This document shows, in pieces, positions 36,427 through 45,857 of a DNA stretch of 64,000 nt. The stretch is from JAQWRV01 sp045564915 (GTDB taxonomy: Bacteria; Pseudomonadota; Alphaproteobacteria; Rhodospirillales; Rhodospirillaceae). A program made the translations under genes and the position numbers. The notes beneath the pieces were generated by a model that was not told the origin of the DNA, did no database searches, and saw only the letters and a program-made list of their open reading frames with translations. How positions within the stretch are numbered: position 1 is the stretch's first letter; each line of letters opens with the position of its first letter. The DNA lies in the NCBI GenBank assembly GCA_045564915.1, contig JBJLGL010000012.1:93797-157796 (forward strand), in the 5' to 3' direction.

Positions 36427-37669
36427 TGTCATTGTTCGAAATGGAGTGATAGCTGCCCTCGATGTGGGCACTACTAAGGTTTGCTGCTTTGCCGCACAAA
36501 CTGATGAGGACGGCCAGCTTCAAATCTCGGGAGTAGGTCATCACCGGGCAAGCGGTATGCGTAATGGCCAGGTAGTCAATATGGATGCAGTAGAGGCCTC
36601 TGTGCGTGCTGCTGTTGATGCGGCCGAACAGATGGCCAATGAGCGTATCGATAAAGTTGTTGTCAATATGACCTGCGGTAACCCGCGTTCATCACAGGTG
36701 GAAGTGGAACTGGCAGTATCAGGCCATCAAATAAAGGATACAGACGTCCGCCGTGTTATCGAACATGCTGGTGGTTATATTAATACAGATGATCAAGAAT
36801 TGATTCATTGCATCCCAACAGGATATTCGATCGATGGCTCCAACGGAATTATTGATCCTCGCGGGATGTATGGAGATCGCTTAGGTGTCAATATCCATCT
36901 CGTTACTGCAGCGCTTGGCCAAAGTCGTAACTTATCTACCGTAATTGAACGTTGCCATTTAGAGGTCGAAGATCGCGTCGTCTCCGGCTACGCCTCCGGT
37001 CTTGCCTGCCTTGTTGAAGATGAAAAAGAGCTTGGTGTTACCGTTATCGACATGGGGGGAGGCACCACGTCTGTTTCAGTTTTTCAAGAAGGTCATATCG
37101 CCTTTGTAGAGTCCGTGCCTATTGGTGGAAACCATGTCACGAGTGACATTGCCAAAGGTTTGTCAACGCCAGTTCTCAACGCAGAACGACTTAAAACCGT
37201 ATATGGCAGCGTTGTACAAACACCTTCAGACAACCGCGAATTGCTAAAAGTCCCACTAGTTGGTGAAGAAGACGAAAACAGCGCTAACGAAATACCAAAA
37301 TCTATGCTGGTCCAAATTATACAGCCGCGCCTTGAAGAAACCTTCGAGCTCACTCGTGGACTTTTAGAGGCCAGTGGTTATAGCAAGCTTGTTGGCAGAA
37401 GAGTGGTCATTACTGGTGGTGCTAGCCAACTAGAAGGTGTGCGAGATCTCGCAGAGCTAGTGCTCGATAAACAGGTCCGGCTTGGTCGCCCAAAAATGAT
37501 CAAGGGCCTGCCGGAATCGGTTTGTGGCCCTGCTTTCTCAACGGCAGCAGGTCTGCTGCGCTACGCCATAAATGAGCACGTAATGCAACCCAATTTAGCA
37601 GCCCTTGATTCTCAGGCTGAACGCAGCAGCTTTGGCCGTTTTGGTCAATGGCTGAAAGAGAATTTCTAA
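36419..37669 (+). CDS. ftsA: FtsA, actin-like membrane tether for FtsZ
   Basis: FtsA links FtsZ filaments to the membrane. I choose the GTG at 36419 (protein MSNVIVRNGVIAALDVGTTK) because AAGGAG lies ten bases upstream and the actin phosphate-1 loop follows at the expected distance; longer frames extend into ftsQ without similarity. The 417-residue protein shows VIDMGGGTTSVSVF and VVITGGASQLEGV. The C-terminal GRFGQWLKENF is the amphipathic membrane helix. Confidence 0.95.
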   Translation: MSNVIVRNGVIAALDVGTTKVCCFAAQTDEDGQLQISGVGHHRASGMRNGQVVNMDAVEASVRAAVDAAEQMANERIDKVVVNMTCGNPRSSQVEVELAVSGHQIKDTDVRRVIEHAGGYINTDDQELIHCIPTGYSIDGSNGIIDPRGMYGDRLGVNIHLVTAALGQSRNLSTVIERCHLEVEDRVVSGYASGLACLVEDEKELGVTVIDMGGGTTSVSVFQEGHIAFVESVPIGGNHVTSDIAKGLSTPVLNAERLKTVYGSVVQTPSDNRELLKVPLVGEEDENSANEIPKSMLVQIIQPRLEETFELTRGLLEASGYSKLVGRRVVITGGASQLEGVRDLAELVLDKQVRLGRPKMIKGLPESVCGPAFSTAAGLLRYAINEHVMQPNLAALDSQAERSSFGRFGQWLKENF

Positions 37670-37796
37670 TGTGGAGAGGACGCAAAAACCGGATCAAAAA
37701 GTCGACACACGAGATGTCGAACATGTCCGGAACAAGATCGGACCAACCGATGACTATCGTCCTATCGAGCTGGAGAACATTAACCTGGAGGAAGGT

Positions 37797-39599
37797 ATGA
37801 CCTTAAATATTAGTATCCCACAATCAGGAACTGAAGCGCTCCTGAGACCAAAGATAACTGTAGTAGGCGTCGGTGGAGCCGGCGGCAATGCAGTAAATAA
37901 CATGATCGAGAGTGCTCTCGATGGTGTTGAATTTGTCGTCGCAAATACTGACGCACAATCTTTATCATTGTCGCGGACTGATCGGCGGATTCAACTGGGA
38001 GCAGACACCACGTCGGGTCTTGGAGCTGGTGCGCGACCTGACATTGGCCGCCATGCAGCAGAAGAATGTATTGAACACATAGGCCAACAGTTAGAAGGCT
38101 CAAACATGGCTTTCGTGACTGCTGGAATGGGTGGCGGGACAGGTACAGGGGCAGCGCCTGTAGTTGCAAGGGCCGCACGCGAGCTAGGCATTCTGACTGT
38201 CGGCGTTGTGACCAAACCATTTCAGTTCGAAGGTGCTCACCGCATGCGTATAGCGGAAGCGGGTATTGAAGAATTAGCACAGACAGTTGATACCCTGATA
38301 ATTATTCCGAACCAGAATCTTTTCAGGGTCGCCAATGAAAAAACGACTTTTGCTGATGCGTTTAAAATGGCAGATGACGTTTTGTATTCAGGTGTTCGTA
38401 GCGTTACAGACCTAATGATGATGCCAGGTCTAATTAACCTAGATTTTGCGGATGTTCGTACCGTTATGAAAGAGATGGGACGATCAATGATGGGTACTGG
38501 CGAGGCCGAGGGCGAAAAGCGGGCTATCGAGGCAGCTGAGGCAGCAATAGCTAACCCGTTGTTGGAGGATACATCTATGCGAGGGGCTAATGGTGTTATC
38601 ATCAACATAACCGGCGGATCCGACATAACTTTATTTGAAGTCGACGAAGCTGCAAACCGGGTTCGAGACGAAGTAGAAACTGAAGCCCATATAATCATTG
38701 GTTCCTGCTTCGATGAAAACCTGGCAGGTAAGATGCGTGTTTCTGTTGTTGCTACTGGTATCGAATCCATGGCTGGGCAGCAGCCTCGTCCTATTTTAGT
38801 ACGGGATGAGACAAATGCATTCGCAGAAAAGGTGGCTGAGGAAAATATTGAACAAGCTGAGTTACGCCCTACTACAATTGCGCAGAAAGTATTGGGTGAT
38901 GGTCCAGATGGACGACAAAGTACCGCTTCATCTATGAGAATCCCTGGAAACAGTCATGGTGCAACGCTTGCCCCGGCAACCGCGACTACCCAACCACCCC
39001 CAGGGGAACTCAACCTTGCCGAACGCGTTGCAATATCAACTCGTCAAAGTGCAGCACCTAGTGCTCCAGTAGCACAAACAGATAAAATCGCGGAGGCTAT
39101 GGCAAAAGCACCGGCGATTACCCCTAAACCACAGGACCCACCGGCCACTTATACGCCACGAACCCCCTCCGACACTTTCATACCCAAGGAGCCGGTTATA
39201 CCAAAGGCTATACCAGTGGCCGAAATAGCCCAGCAACCGATAATCCAGCCTGCTACATCAATTACTAAAGGAATGATTTCGTCTGATGAAGAGACTCACT
39301 TGAGTGAACAAGAAGAGCCTCCCCAAAAGGTAGAAAGCGGGAAATTAAGCCTGTTTAGTCGTTACAGAAGTATGGCAAGAGGTAAGGAAGAAGTTGAGCC
39401 TTCCAATACCGAAAGCCCCCAGGCGCAGGATTTGCCTACCACGGGAGAGCCAGAAACAGGGCCCATAGCGAGCCCATCCCCAGCACCTGCACCAAAATCG
39501 AATGTCGCTGTAGCCATCAACCCTGCTGATCGTCCCATTATATCGCATGATGAAGATGAGCTTGAAATACCTGCTTTCCTGAGACGGCAGGCTAATTAG
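37797..39599 (+). CDS. ftsZ: FtsZ, tubulin-like division GTPase with long C-terminal linker
   Basis: FtsZ polymerises into the division ring. I start at 37797 (MTLNISIPQ) because GGAGG lies five bases before it; the frame is open 42 codons further upstream to a GTG at 37671. The GTPase domain has GVGGAGGNAVNNMI and the tubulin signature GGGTGTG at 112-118. Residues from about 320 to 580 form a Pro-, Ala- and Gln-rich disordered linker, as in other alphaproteobacteria. The last residues, DELEIPAFLRRQAN, are the FtsA-binding peptide. It is 600 residues, followed by a terminator. Confidence 0.97.
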   Translation: MTLNISIPQSGTEALLRPKITVVGVGGAGGNAVNNMIESALDGVEFVVANTDAQSLSLSRTDRRIQLGADTTSGLGAGARPDIGRHAAEECIEHIGQQLEGSNMAFVTAGMGGGTGTGAAPVVARAARELGILTVGVVTKPFQFEGAHRMRIAEAGIEELAQTVDTLIIIPNQNLFRVANEKTTFADAFKMADDVLYSGVRSVTDLMMMPGLINLDFADVRTVMKEMGRSMMGTGEAEGEKRAIEAAEAAIANPLLEDTSMRGANGVIINITGGSDITLFEVDEAANRVRDEVETEAHIIIGSCFDENLAGKMRVSVVATGIESMAGQQPRPILVRDETNAFAEKVAEENIEQAELRPTTIAQKVLGDGPDGRQSTASSMRIPGNSHGATLAPATATTQPPPGELNLAERVAISTRQSAAPSAPVAQTDKIAEAMAKAPAITPKPQDPPATYTPRTPSDTFIPKEPVIPKAIPVAEIAQQPIIQPATSITKGMISSDEETHLSEQEEPPQKVESGKLSLFSRYRSMARGKEEVEPSNTESPQAQDLPTTGEPETGPIASPSPAPAPKSNVAVAINPADRPIISHDEDELEIPAFLRRQAN

Positions 39600-39612
39600 A
39601 TATGTAACCCTT

Positions 39613-39658
39613 ACCTTGGTGACGATCCTATGAAGGGGATAGATCGCCTCACCGAGGT
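39613..39658 (+). repeat. Long stem-loop just after ftsZ
   Basis: ACCTTGGTGA (39613-39622) pairs with TCACCGAGGT (39649-39658) with one wobble, and CGATC (39623-39627) continues the stem with GATCG (39642-39646), leaving a 14-base loop and a two-base bulge. It stands directly before the ftsZ terminator and has no T-run of its own. Confidence 0.7.
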
Positions 39659-39661
39659 ATT

Positions 39662-39693
39662 GAAAAGGCCCGCCAGCAGGCGGGCCTTTTCTT
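39662..39693 (+). terminator. Rho-independent terminator of the dcw cluster
   Basis: GAAAAGGCCCGCC (39662-39674) and GGCGGGCCTTTTC (39679-39691) form a perfect 13-bp stem around AGCA, with the T-run partly inside the right arm. It lies 62 bp after the ftsZ stop and should end the long division and cell-wall transcript. Confidence 0.9.
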
Positions 39694-40077
39694 ATACCTT
39701 GAATAGTAATTATTACTCTCTAGATCCCAAAATACAGCCAAATTGAGGCTATTCGGTCAAAAATAGCCTTCCTTGTCAGTACTACTGCGCGGCATATAGG
39801 GTGCTAAGACCCTCGGTTCTTTTTTTGTCACCTTTAGAGTGTGGATAACTGACATAAAACCATTTATAGGGTATCAAATTAGTATAGAAAAAAGGCTGGA
39901 CAAAATCTAAATTTTATAGGCTAAAAAGTCAGAAACTTTTTACTTGTCAAAGCGTTACAATCTGCAACAATGATTGTGTTGCACGGTTCTTACGGGGTTG
40001 CTAGCCACGTACCCTAACTGTCCGGGTGCAGACGTGTGCCTAAGAAAATTGTTTGTTACAAGAAATAACGGTGACCT
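39694..40077. other. Gap between ftsZ terminator and lpxC, with two small hairpins
   Basis: No protein gene is visible in this 384-bp stretch. AGGCTATT/AATAGCCT (39746-39753 and 39762-39769) forms an 8-bp hairpin, and AGGGT/ACCCT (39798-39802 and 39809-39813) a second, followed six bases later by seven Ts (39820-39826). The set could be a short plus-strand transcript with its own weak terminator. The rest should contain the lpxC promoter, but I see no convincing pair of boxes. Confidence 0.4.
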
Positions 40078-41085
40078 ATGGCCCTTGACGTCAGCAACCC
40101 TAGCATCGGGATAGATGTGAATTCTAATAAGCCAGTTACCCCTCTTAATGCACGGTCTAATAATCAACGGACTCTTAAGTCATCTATTGGTTGTAGCGGT
40201 ATTGGCCTCCATTCTGGGGTTCGGGTATCAATGAAACTGCACCCCGCACCGGCAAATACAGGAATTATTTTCAAACGTGTCGACCTTGTTGGTGGAGGAT
40301 CAGAAATTCCCGCCCGATGGGATCAAATCGCTGATAGCCGCATGTGTACCGTACTAGCTTGCAATAATGGTATCAGTGTCGCCACGGTAGAGCACCTTAT
40401 GGCAGCTTGTTATGGCATGGGGATTGATAATGCCCTAATCGAAATAAATGGGCCCGAAGTTCCCGCTATGGACGGCAGTGCCGCACCATTTGTATTCCTT
40501 GTGGAATGCGCAGGGGTCAAGGAACAAGATAGCCCCCGTCAGGCCATCCGTATACTTCGGCCGGTACTTTATCGGAATGGGTCCAAGGAAGTTGGACTGG
40601 CGCCGTCAGAAAACCAATTAAGCGTTGACTTCGAGATTCATTTTACAGCACCAGCGGTTGGCCGCCAATCCTGCCAATTCACTATAGGCCGCGATATTTT
40701 TAAGTCAGAAATTAGTAAATCGAGAACATTCGGCTTTCTGTCAGACGTCACCGCCTTGCGGGAAGCGGGGTTGGCACGTGGCGGTAGCTTGGAAAATGCG
40801 ATCGTTGTCGACGGTGACCGCATTCTAAATGAAGATGGTCTGCGTCATTCGAATGAATTCGTACGGCATAAAGCTTTGGATGCGGTAGGAGATCTTTACC
40901 TTACAGGACATCGCCTGATTGGACATTTCCATGGCCTATGCTCTAGCCATGCAGATACTGCTAATCTTCTGCGTATGGTCTTTGCTGATAAATCCAACTG
41001 GGAATTGATTGATGCTCCATATGAAGACGGGATTTCTGGCGATGAAGACCTAGTACAGCCATTACAAAAAGCTGCCTTAGGATAG
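40078..41085 (+). CDS. lpxC: UDP-3-O-acyl-N-acetylglucosamine deacetylase
   Basis: LpxC performs the committed step of lipid A synthesis in the cytoplasm. The 335-residue zinc enzyme has ligands H106 (VEHLMAA), H264 (FVRHKALD) and D268, with catalytic H291 (SSHADTAN). RTLKSSIGCSGIGLHSG marks the usual start of the domain at residue 31, so this start gives an extra N-terminal segment of about 27 residues compared with E. coli. The ATG follows a weak GGTGA site. It stands after the ftsZ terminator, as in many alphaproteobacteria. Confidence 0.95.
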   Translation: MALDVSNPSIGIDVNSNKPVTPLNARSNNQRTLKSSIGCSGIGLHSGVRVSMKLHPAPANTGIIFKRVDLVGGGSEIPARWDQIADSRMCTVLACNNGISVATVEHLMAACYGMGIDNALIEINGPEVPAMDGSAAPFVFLVECAGVKEQDSPRQAIRILRPVLYRNGSKEVGLAPSENQLSVDFEIHFTAPAVGRQSCQFTIGRDIFKSEISKSRTFGFLSDVTALREAGLARGGSLENAIVVDGDRILNEDGLRHSNEFVRHKALDAVGDLYLTGHRLIGHFHGLCSSHADTANLLRMVFADKSNWELIDAPYEDGISGDEDLVQPLQKAALG

Positions 41086-41156
41086 ACGCCTACCTACTGA
41101 CACCCTAGTCTTCAGTGGTATACTACGAAACCTTATACAACATAGTCTGACAAGCC

Positions 41157-41999
41157 ATGGCACATCGTCATCGCCCGCCCTTTATTCGATCCGCTTTCGC
41201 TATTCTAGCTCTCGTCGCAGTTAGTAGCTGTTCTTCAGATGATGAGCCTGAATATCGAGAACTCACCGTATACGAGATATACAATCAGGCCACAGAATAC
41301 CTGGAGGAAGGTCGCTACCGCGATGCCTCATACTTTTTTGATGAGGTGGAACGCCAACACCCTTATTCGGTTTGGGCGACCAAGTCCAAATTAATGGCGG
41401 CCTATTCCCATTATATGAACAATAAATATGATGATGCCATGGCGTCACTCGATCGTTTTATTCAGGTCCATCCAGGCAATATTGACGTAGTCTACGCCTA
41501 TTACTTGAAGGCGTTGTGTTTCTATGAACAAATCTCAGATGTTGAACGCGATCAGGATATGACTCGCCAGGCACTCGAAGCCTTACAAGATGTGATTAAC
41601 CGATTCCCAGAAACTCCTTATGCACGCGATGCCCGGCTCAAAATTGATCTTACTCGGGATCACCTCGCTGGTAAGGAGATGACAGTTGGTCGTTTCTACC
41701 TAAGAAGACAGCAGTATTTAGCGGCTATCAATCGCTTCAAAAGCGTCATAGATAACTACGGTGATACTACACACACCCCAGAATCACTATTTCGTCTGGT
41801 TGAAGCATATACAGCCCTTGGTCTGAGAGATGAAGCGAAACGTACCGCCGCTGTGCTCGGATACAATTATCCAGGTAGTGATTGGTATGAAGATGCCTAC
41901 GTCTTTGCTGGTATAAGTAAGGCAGAACGAGACCGCCAGAAAGCTGAGGTCCAGGCGATACAGGACTCAAGCGACAAACCCTGGTGGAGCATCTGGTAG
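41157..41999 (+). CDS. bamD: BamD, outer-membrane assembly lipoprotein
   Basis: BamD is the essential lipoprotein partner of BamA in outer-membrane protein insertion. The 280-residue precursor has a signal peptide ending in the lipobox VSSC with lipidated C25. TPR repeats follow: YNQATEYLEEGRYRDASYFF, then LMAAYSHYMNNKYDDAMASL, and IDLTRDHLAGKEMTVGRFYL, all characteristic of BamD (ComL). It lies between lpxC and recN, 12 bp before the latter. Confidence 0.95.
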   Translation: MAHRHRPPFIRSAFAILALVAVSSCSSDDEPEYRELTVYEIYNQATEYLEEGRYRDASYFFDEVERQHPYSVWATKSKLMAAYSHYMNNKYDDAMASLDRFIQVHPGNIDVVYAYYLKALCFYEQISDVERDQDMTRQALEALQDVINRFPETPYARDARLKIDLTRDHLAGKEMTVGRFYLRRQQYLAAINRFKSVIDNYGDTTHTPESLFRLVEAYTALGLRDEAKRTAAVLGYNYPGSDWYEDAYVFAGISKAERDRQKAEVQAIQDSSDKPWWSIW

Positions 42000-42011
42000 G
42001 TTCACCTGACC

Positions 42012-43700
42012 ATGCTTGCCTCGCTATCTATTCGCGATGTCGTTTTGATCGATAAGCTTGATCTCGAATTCAGCTGTGGTCTTAGTGTCTTGACAGGAGA
42101 GACCGGCGCGGGAAAATCCATACTTCTAGACTCTCTCGGCCTTGCCCTCGGAGAACGGGGCAATAGTTCATTAGTTAGACCGGGTGCAAGCAAATTATCA
42201 GTTACAGCTGTGTTTGACGTCCCTGCAGCCCACCCAGCTAGAACCCTACTTGCAGATCAAGACATCTCCATAATCGACGACATTATCGTTGTGCGCCGTG
42301 CCTTAGGTAAAGACGGCCGTAGTCGTGCTTTCATTAATGATCAAGCAATTAGTGTCACTTTGCTGCGCAATATCACATCAACTTTAGTGGAGATTCATGG
42401 CCAATTCGACACCCATGGTTTAATGGATCCAAATACGCACATCACCGTGCTTGACCGTTTTCGGCACGTCACTTCAGGATCAGAAGTGGATAAGGTCTGC
42501 CAAGCGGCTTGGACAGCCTGGAAAGAGAGCCGTAAGAACTTCAAAACTGCTGAAAAACTCTTACGCGAGACTAATGCGGAAGAGGACCAGTTACGTTCCG
42601 ATGCATCTACACTTGAACGCCTTGCCCCGGTGCGTGGCGAGGAATCTGAGCTTACGGCTAAACGGGCATTACTCAGACACGGAGAGCAAATATTATCAGC
42701 ACTCGAAACCGCTCGGCGGATATTAGTAGAACCGTCTGACGTTGACAGCGCTTTACGTACTGCACGCAGCGAACTAGATCGTGTAGCCCCAAAGGCTGAA
42801 GGTCGACTTGACGCCATCTCTGAGGCACTAGAGCGAGCAGCTATTGAGGTATCAGAAGCATTTAGTTGTTTTGATGAAGCTGTTGCAGCCTTCGACATTG
42901 ACCCTGCAGAGCTCGAGGCTGCTGAGGAAAGATTATTCGCTTTAAAGGCCCAAGCTCAAAAACATAAGGTTGCTGTTGATCTCTTAGCCGATACACTAGA
43001 TAAAATAATGTACCGATTGGAAACAATCGAGAGGGGTGAGGATAACCTGATGTGCTTGGCTAAGACTGAGCAAGCTGCGAGGGCAACATTCATCCAGGCT
43101 GCAAGAGCGCTAACACAAGCTCGGCATAAGGCGGGTGATATTCTTGTTGGTGCGATCTTAGACGAACTCCCAGAGCTACATCTGCATAATTCTGAATTTG
43201 CCATAGCAATCAATAACTTACCTGAGAATGAGTGGTCTGCAACTGGCTGCGACCGGATAGTGTTTGAGACTAGAACTAACGAGGGTATGCCGCTAGGCCC
43301 TCTTAACAAGATTGCCTCAGGGGGTGAACTTGCGCGCTTTCTGTTAGCACTTAAGGTAGTCGTCTCTAGAAGCCAGCTACCCGCTGTGATGATCTTCGAC
43401 GAAGTAGACTCTGGTATCGGCGGCGCAACCGCATCAGCTGTGGGCGAACGCCTTGCCCGTTTAGCTAATACTGTACAAGTTCTGGTGGTTACTCATTCAC
43501 CACAAGTTGCTGCACGAGCAGACAGCCATTGGCGCGTCACTAAAGTAAACAAGGGCCCCCTCACAGCAACCCGTGTTTTGCACCTCACTGCCGATGCGCG
43601 TCGGGAAGAAATAGCACGGATGCTTTCTGGAGCCGATATCACGGATGAAGCACGAGGTGCCGCAGACGCACTGATGGCGGGAAGTTCACAGAATGGTTAA
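42012..43700 (+). CDS. recN: DNA repair protein RecN
   Basis: RecN is an SMC-like ATPase that helps hold and repair double-strand breaks. The 562-residue protein has Walker A GETGAGKS at 29-36, a central coiled coil (about 150-360), the ABC signature ASGGELARF and Walker B VMIFDEVDSGIGG near 455-470. Length fits the family. RecN is often SOS-induced, but I see no LexA-like box directly ahead of it. It overlaps ligA by 8 bp. Confidence 0.95.
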   Translation: MLASLSIRDVVLIDKLDLEFSCGLSVLTGETGAGKSILLDSLGLALGERGNSSLVRPGASKLSVTAVFDVPAAHPARTLLADQDISIIDDIIVVRRALGKDGRSRAFINDQAISVTLLRNITSTLVEIHGQFDTHGLMDPNTHITVLDRFRHVTSGSEVDKVCQAAWTAWKESRKNFKTAEKLLRETNAEEDQLRSDASTLERLAPVRGEESELTAKRALLRHGEQILSALETARRILVEPSDVDSALRTARSELDRVAPKAEGRLDAISEALERAAIEVSEAFSCFDEAVAAFDIDPAELEAAEERLFALKAQAQKHKVAVDLLADTLDKIMYRLETIERGEDNLMCLAKTEQAARATFIQAARALTQARHKAGDILVGAILDELPELHLHNSEFAIAINNLPENEWSATGCDRIVFETRTNEGMPLGPLNKIASGGELARFLLALKVVVSRSQLPAVMIFDEVDSGIGGATASAVGERLARLANTVQVLVVTHSPQVAARADSHWRVTKVNKGPLTATRVLHLTADARREEIARMLSGADITDEARGAADALMAGSSQNG

Positions 43701-45813
43701 TGACCCTTCTTCCCTGCCCATTGAAGACCTATCCAGCACTCAAGCGGGAAGAGAACTTGAGTATCTAGCTGTAGAGATAAGTGCACATGATAAGCGCTAT
43801 TTCCAAGATGATGCACCGTCTATTACAGATGCTGAATACGATGCCCTAAAAGCCAGATATGTAGCGATCGAAGCTCGGTTTCCTGAACTAACTCGGAGCG
43901 ATAGTCTTAGTAATAGGGTCGGTGCCTTACCTTCCGCCCGGTTCAGAAAAGTACAACATTCTGTGCCTATGCTTTCTCTGAGTAACGTATTTTCTGATCA
44001 AGACGTCTCAGACTTCTGTACTCGTATACGCCGTTTTCTTGGTCTGGATGAGAACGAAACGGTTGCACTCGTTGCTGAACCTAAAATTGACGGTGTATCT
44101 TTCTCAGCACGCTATGAGAACGGCGAGCTAAGCATCGCCGCAACACGTGGCGATGGTCTGGAGGGCGAGGATATAACCGCTAATCTCGAAACTATCCGTG
44201 ACTTACCAATCAGATTGAGGGGCGAGGTACCGAAGGTTATTGAAGTCCGAGGTGAAGTGTTCATGGCCAAGGATGATTTTCAGTCTCTTAATTCCTTACA
44301 GGAATACAAAGGTCTAAAAGTGTTTGCTAACCCTCGCAATGCTGCCGCTGGATCTCTGCGCCAACTTGATAATGAGGTGACGAGATCGCGGCCCTTAGCA
44401 CTTTTCGCGTATGCTTGGGGTGAAGCGGATCCAATTGACTGGAAAAGTCAGGAGGAATTTCTTGCCCGCCTGAAAGGCTGGGGTTTCCCGACGAACCCCC
44501 TAACCGATGTCTGCACATCAGTCGAAGAAGTCTTGACAGCCTATTCCAGGATTGCAGAGCAGCGTGCGACCCTGCCTTATGATATAGATGGCGTTGTCTA
44601 CAAGATTAATCGGCTTGACTGGCAGCAGCGACTCGGTTTTGTCAGCCGCGCTCCGCGCTGGGCGGTAGCACATAAGTTTCCAGCGCAGCAGGCAGAAACA
44701 TTACTTGAAAAAATTGATATCCAAGTTGGGAGGACTGGATCACTAACACCAGTAGCCCGCCTTAAACCTGTAAATGTAGGCGGTGTAGTAGTAGCCAACG
44801 CGACTTTACACAATGAAGATGAGATTGCGCGTAAGGATGTAAGAGAAGGAGATTGGGTCCTCATCCAGCGCGCTGGCGACGTAATACCACAGATTGTTAA
44901 AGTCCTCGGTGATAAACGTCCACACAGTAGTGAGGCCTATGTTTATCCTGAGATATGCCCAATCTGTGGTAGTCGCGCCGTCCGCGAACAGGACGAAGCA
45001 GTTCGACGCTGCACCGGCGGCCTAGTTTGCAAGGCGCAAGCAGTAGAGCGGCTTAAGCATTTCGTATCACGCAATGCCCTGGATATCGAAGGTCTCGGGG
45101 CAAAGAATATCGAGACCTTCTACGCTGATGGCCTAATTAATAATCCGGTCGATATTTTTACTTTAGGTAAACGCGAAGCTGATCCAAATAATCCAACACC
45201 ATTGAGGACTAAAGAAGGTTGGGGTGTAACATCAGCTACCAATTTGCTACAGGCTATCGAAGAAAAACGTAGTGTGGGTCTCGATCGCCTCTTATATGGC
45301 CTGGGAATACGTCAAATTGGACAAGCTACTGCGCGTCTGCTGGCCGGTGCATACGGATCTATCGGTGCTTTGCGTGATGCGATAGAGAAAGCACAGGATG
45401 AGAATTCTGATGCTTACGCTAACCTACTCAATATTGAGAGCGTTGGCACATCTGTGTCTAAGGATCTATTAGCATTCTTTTCTGAACCAAGGAACCAAGA
45501 CGTTCTTAACGGACTCGAGCAGGAGCTAACGATAGAAACGTATGAGGTCCTAGAACAGGATAACTCACTGATTGCGGGTAAAATATTTGTCTTTACTGGC
45601 ACTCTTGAGACCATGTCACGCAGCGAAGCTAAATCTAGGGCACTCTCGCTAGGGGCAAAGGTCTCGGGTTCGGTTTCAACCAATACAGATCTAGTAGTCG
45701 CAGGGCCTGGAGCGGGAGCTAAACTTAAACAAGCCAAAACCCATGGAATAAATGTCATCAATGAGAGGGAATTCATAGACCTCATCAGTGGGACCCAACT
45801 TCATGGTGGATGA
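43693..45813 (+). CDS. ligA: NAD-dependent DNA ligase
   Basis: LigA seals nicks during replication and repair using NAD. The 706-residue protein shows the N-terminal Ia domain, adenylated lysine K131 in EPKIDGVSF (most homologues have KIDGLA), an OB domain, a four-cysteine zinc finger (CPICG to CTGGLVC, about 416-441), helix-hairpin-helix repeats and a C-terminal BRCT domain (GKIFVFTGTLETMSRSEA). All domains are present. It overlaps recN by 8 bp and closes the plus-strand run. Confidence 0.97.
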   Translation: MVNDPSSLPIEDLSSTQAGRELEYLAVEISAHDKRYFQDDAPSITDAEYDALKARYVAIEARFPELTRSDSLSNRVGALPSARFRKVQHSVPMLSLSNVFSDQDVSDFCTRIRRFLGLDENETVALVAEPKIDGVSFSARYENGELSIAATRGDGLEGEDITANLETIRDLPIRLRGEVPKVIEVRGEVFMAKDDFQSLNSLQEYKGLKVFANPRNAAAGSLRQLDNEVTRSRPLALFAYAWGEADPIDWKSQEEFLARLKGWGFPTNPLTDVCTSVEEVLTAYSRIAEQRATLPYDIDGVVYKINRLDWQQRLGFVSRAPRWAVAHKFPAQQAETLLEKIDIQVGRTGSLTPVARLKPVNVGGVVVANATLHNEDEIARKDVREGDWVLIQRAGDVIPQIVKVLGDKRPHSSEAYVYPEICPICGSRAVREQDEAVRRCTGGLVCKAQAVERLKHFVSRNALDIEGLGAKNIETFYADGLINNPVDIFTLGKREADPNNPTPLRTKEGWGVTSATNLLQAIEEKRSVGLDRLLYGLGIRQIGQATARLLAGAYGSIGALRDAIEKAQDENSDAYANLLNIESVGTSVSKDLLAFFSEPRNQDVLNGLEQELTIETYEVLEQDNSLIAGKIFVFTGTLETMSRSEAKSRALSLGAKVSGSVSTNTDLVVAGPGAGAKLKQAKTHGINVINEREFIDLISGTQLHGG

Positions 45814-45857
45814 CACAATTGGCACTTAGATTAAGTACTTCATATAACCTAATAAGG

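Noticed and set aside
37671..37796. Longer FtsZ start at the GTG at 37671
   Set aside because: The internal ATG at 37797 has GGAGG at ideal spacing and FtsZ similarity begins there; the upstream codons show no conserved sequence.
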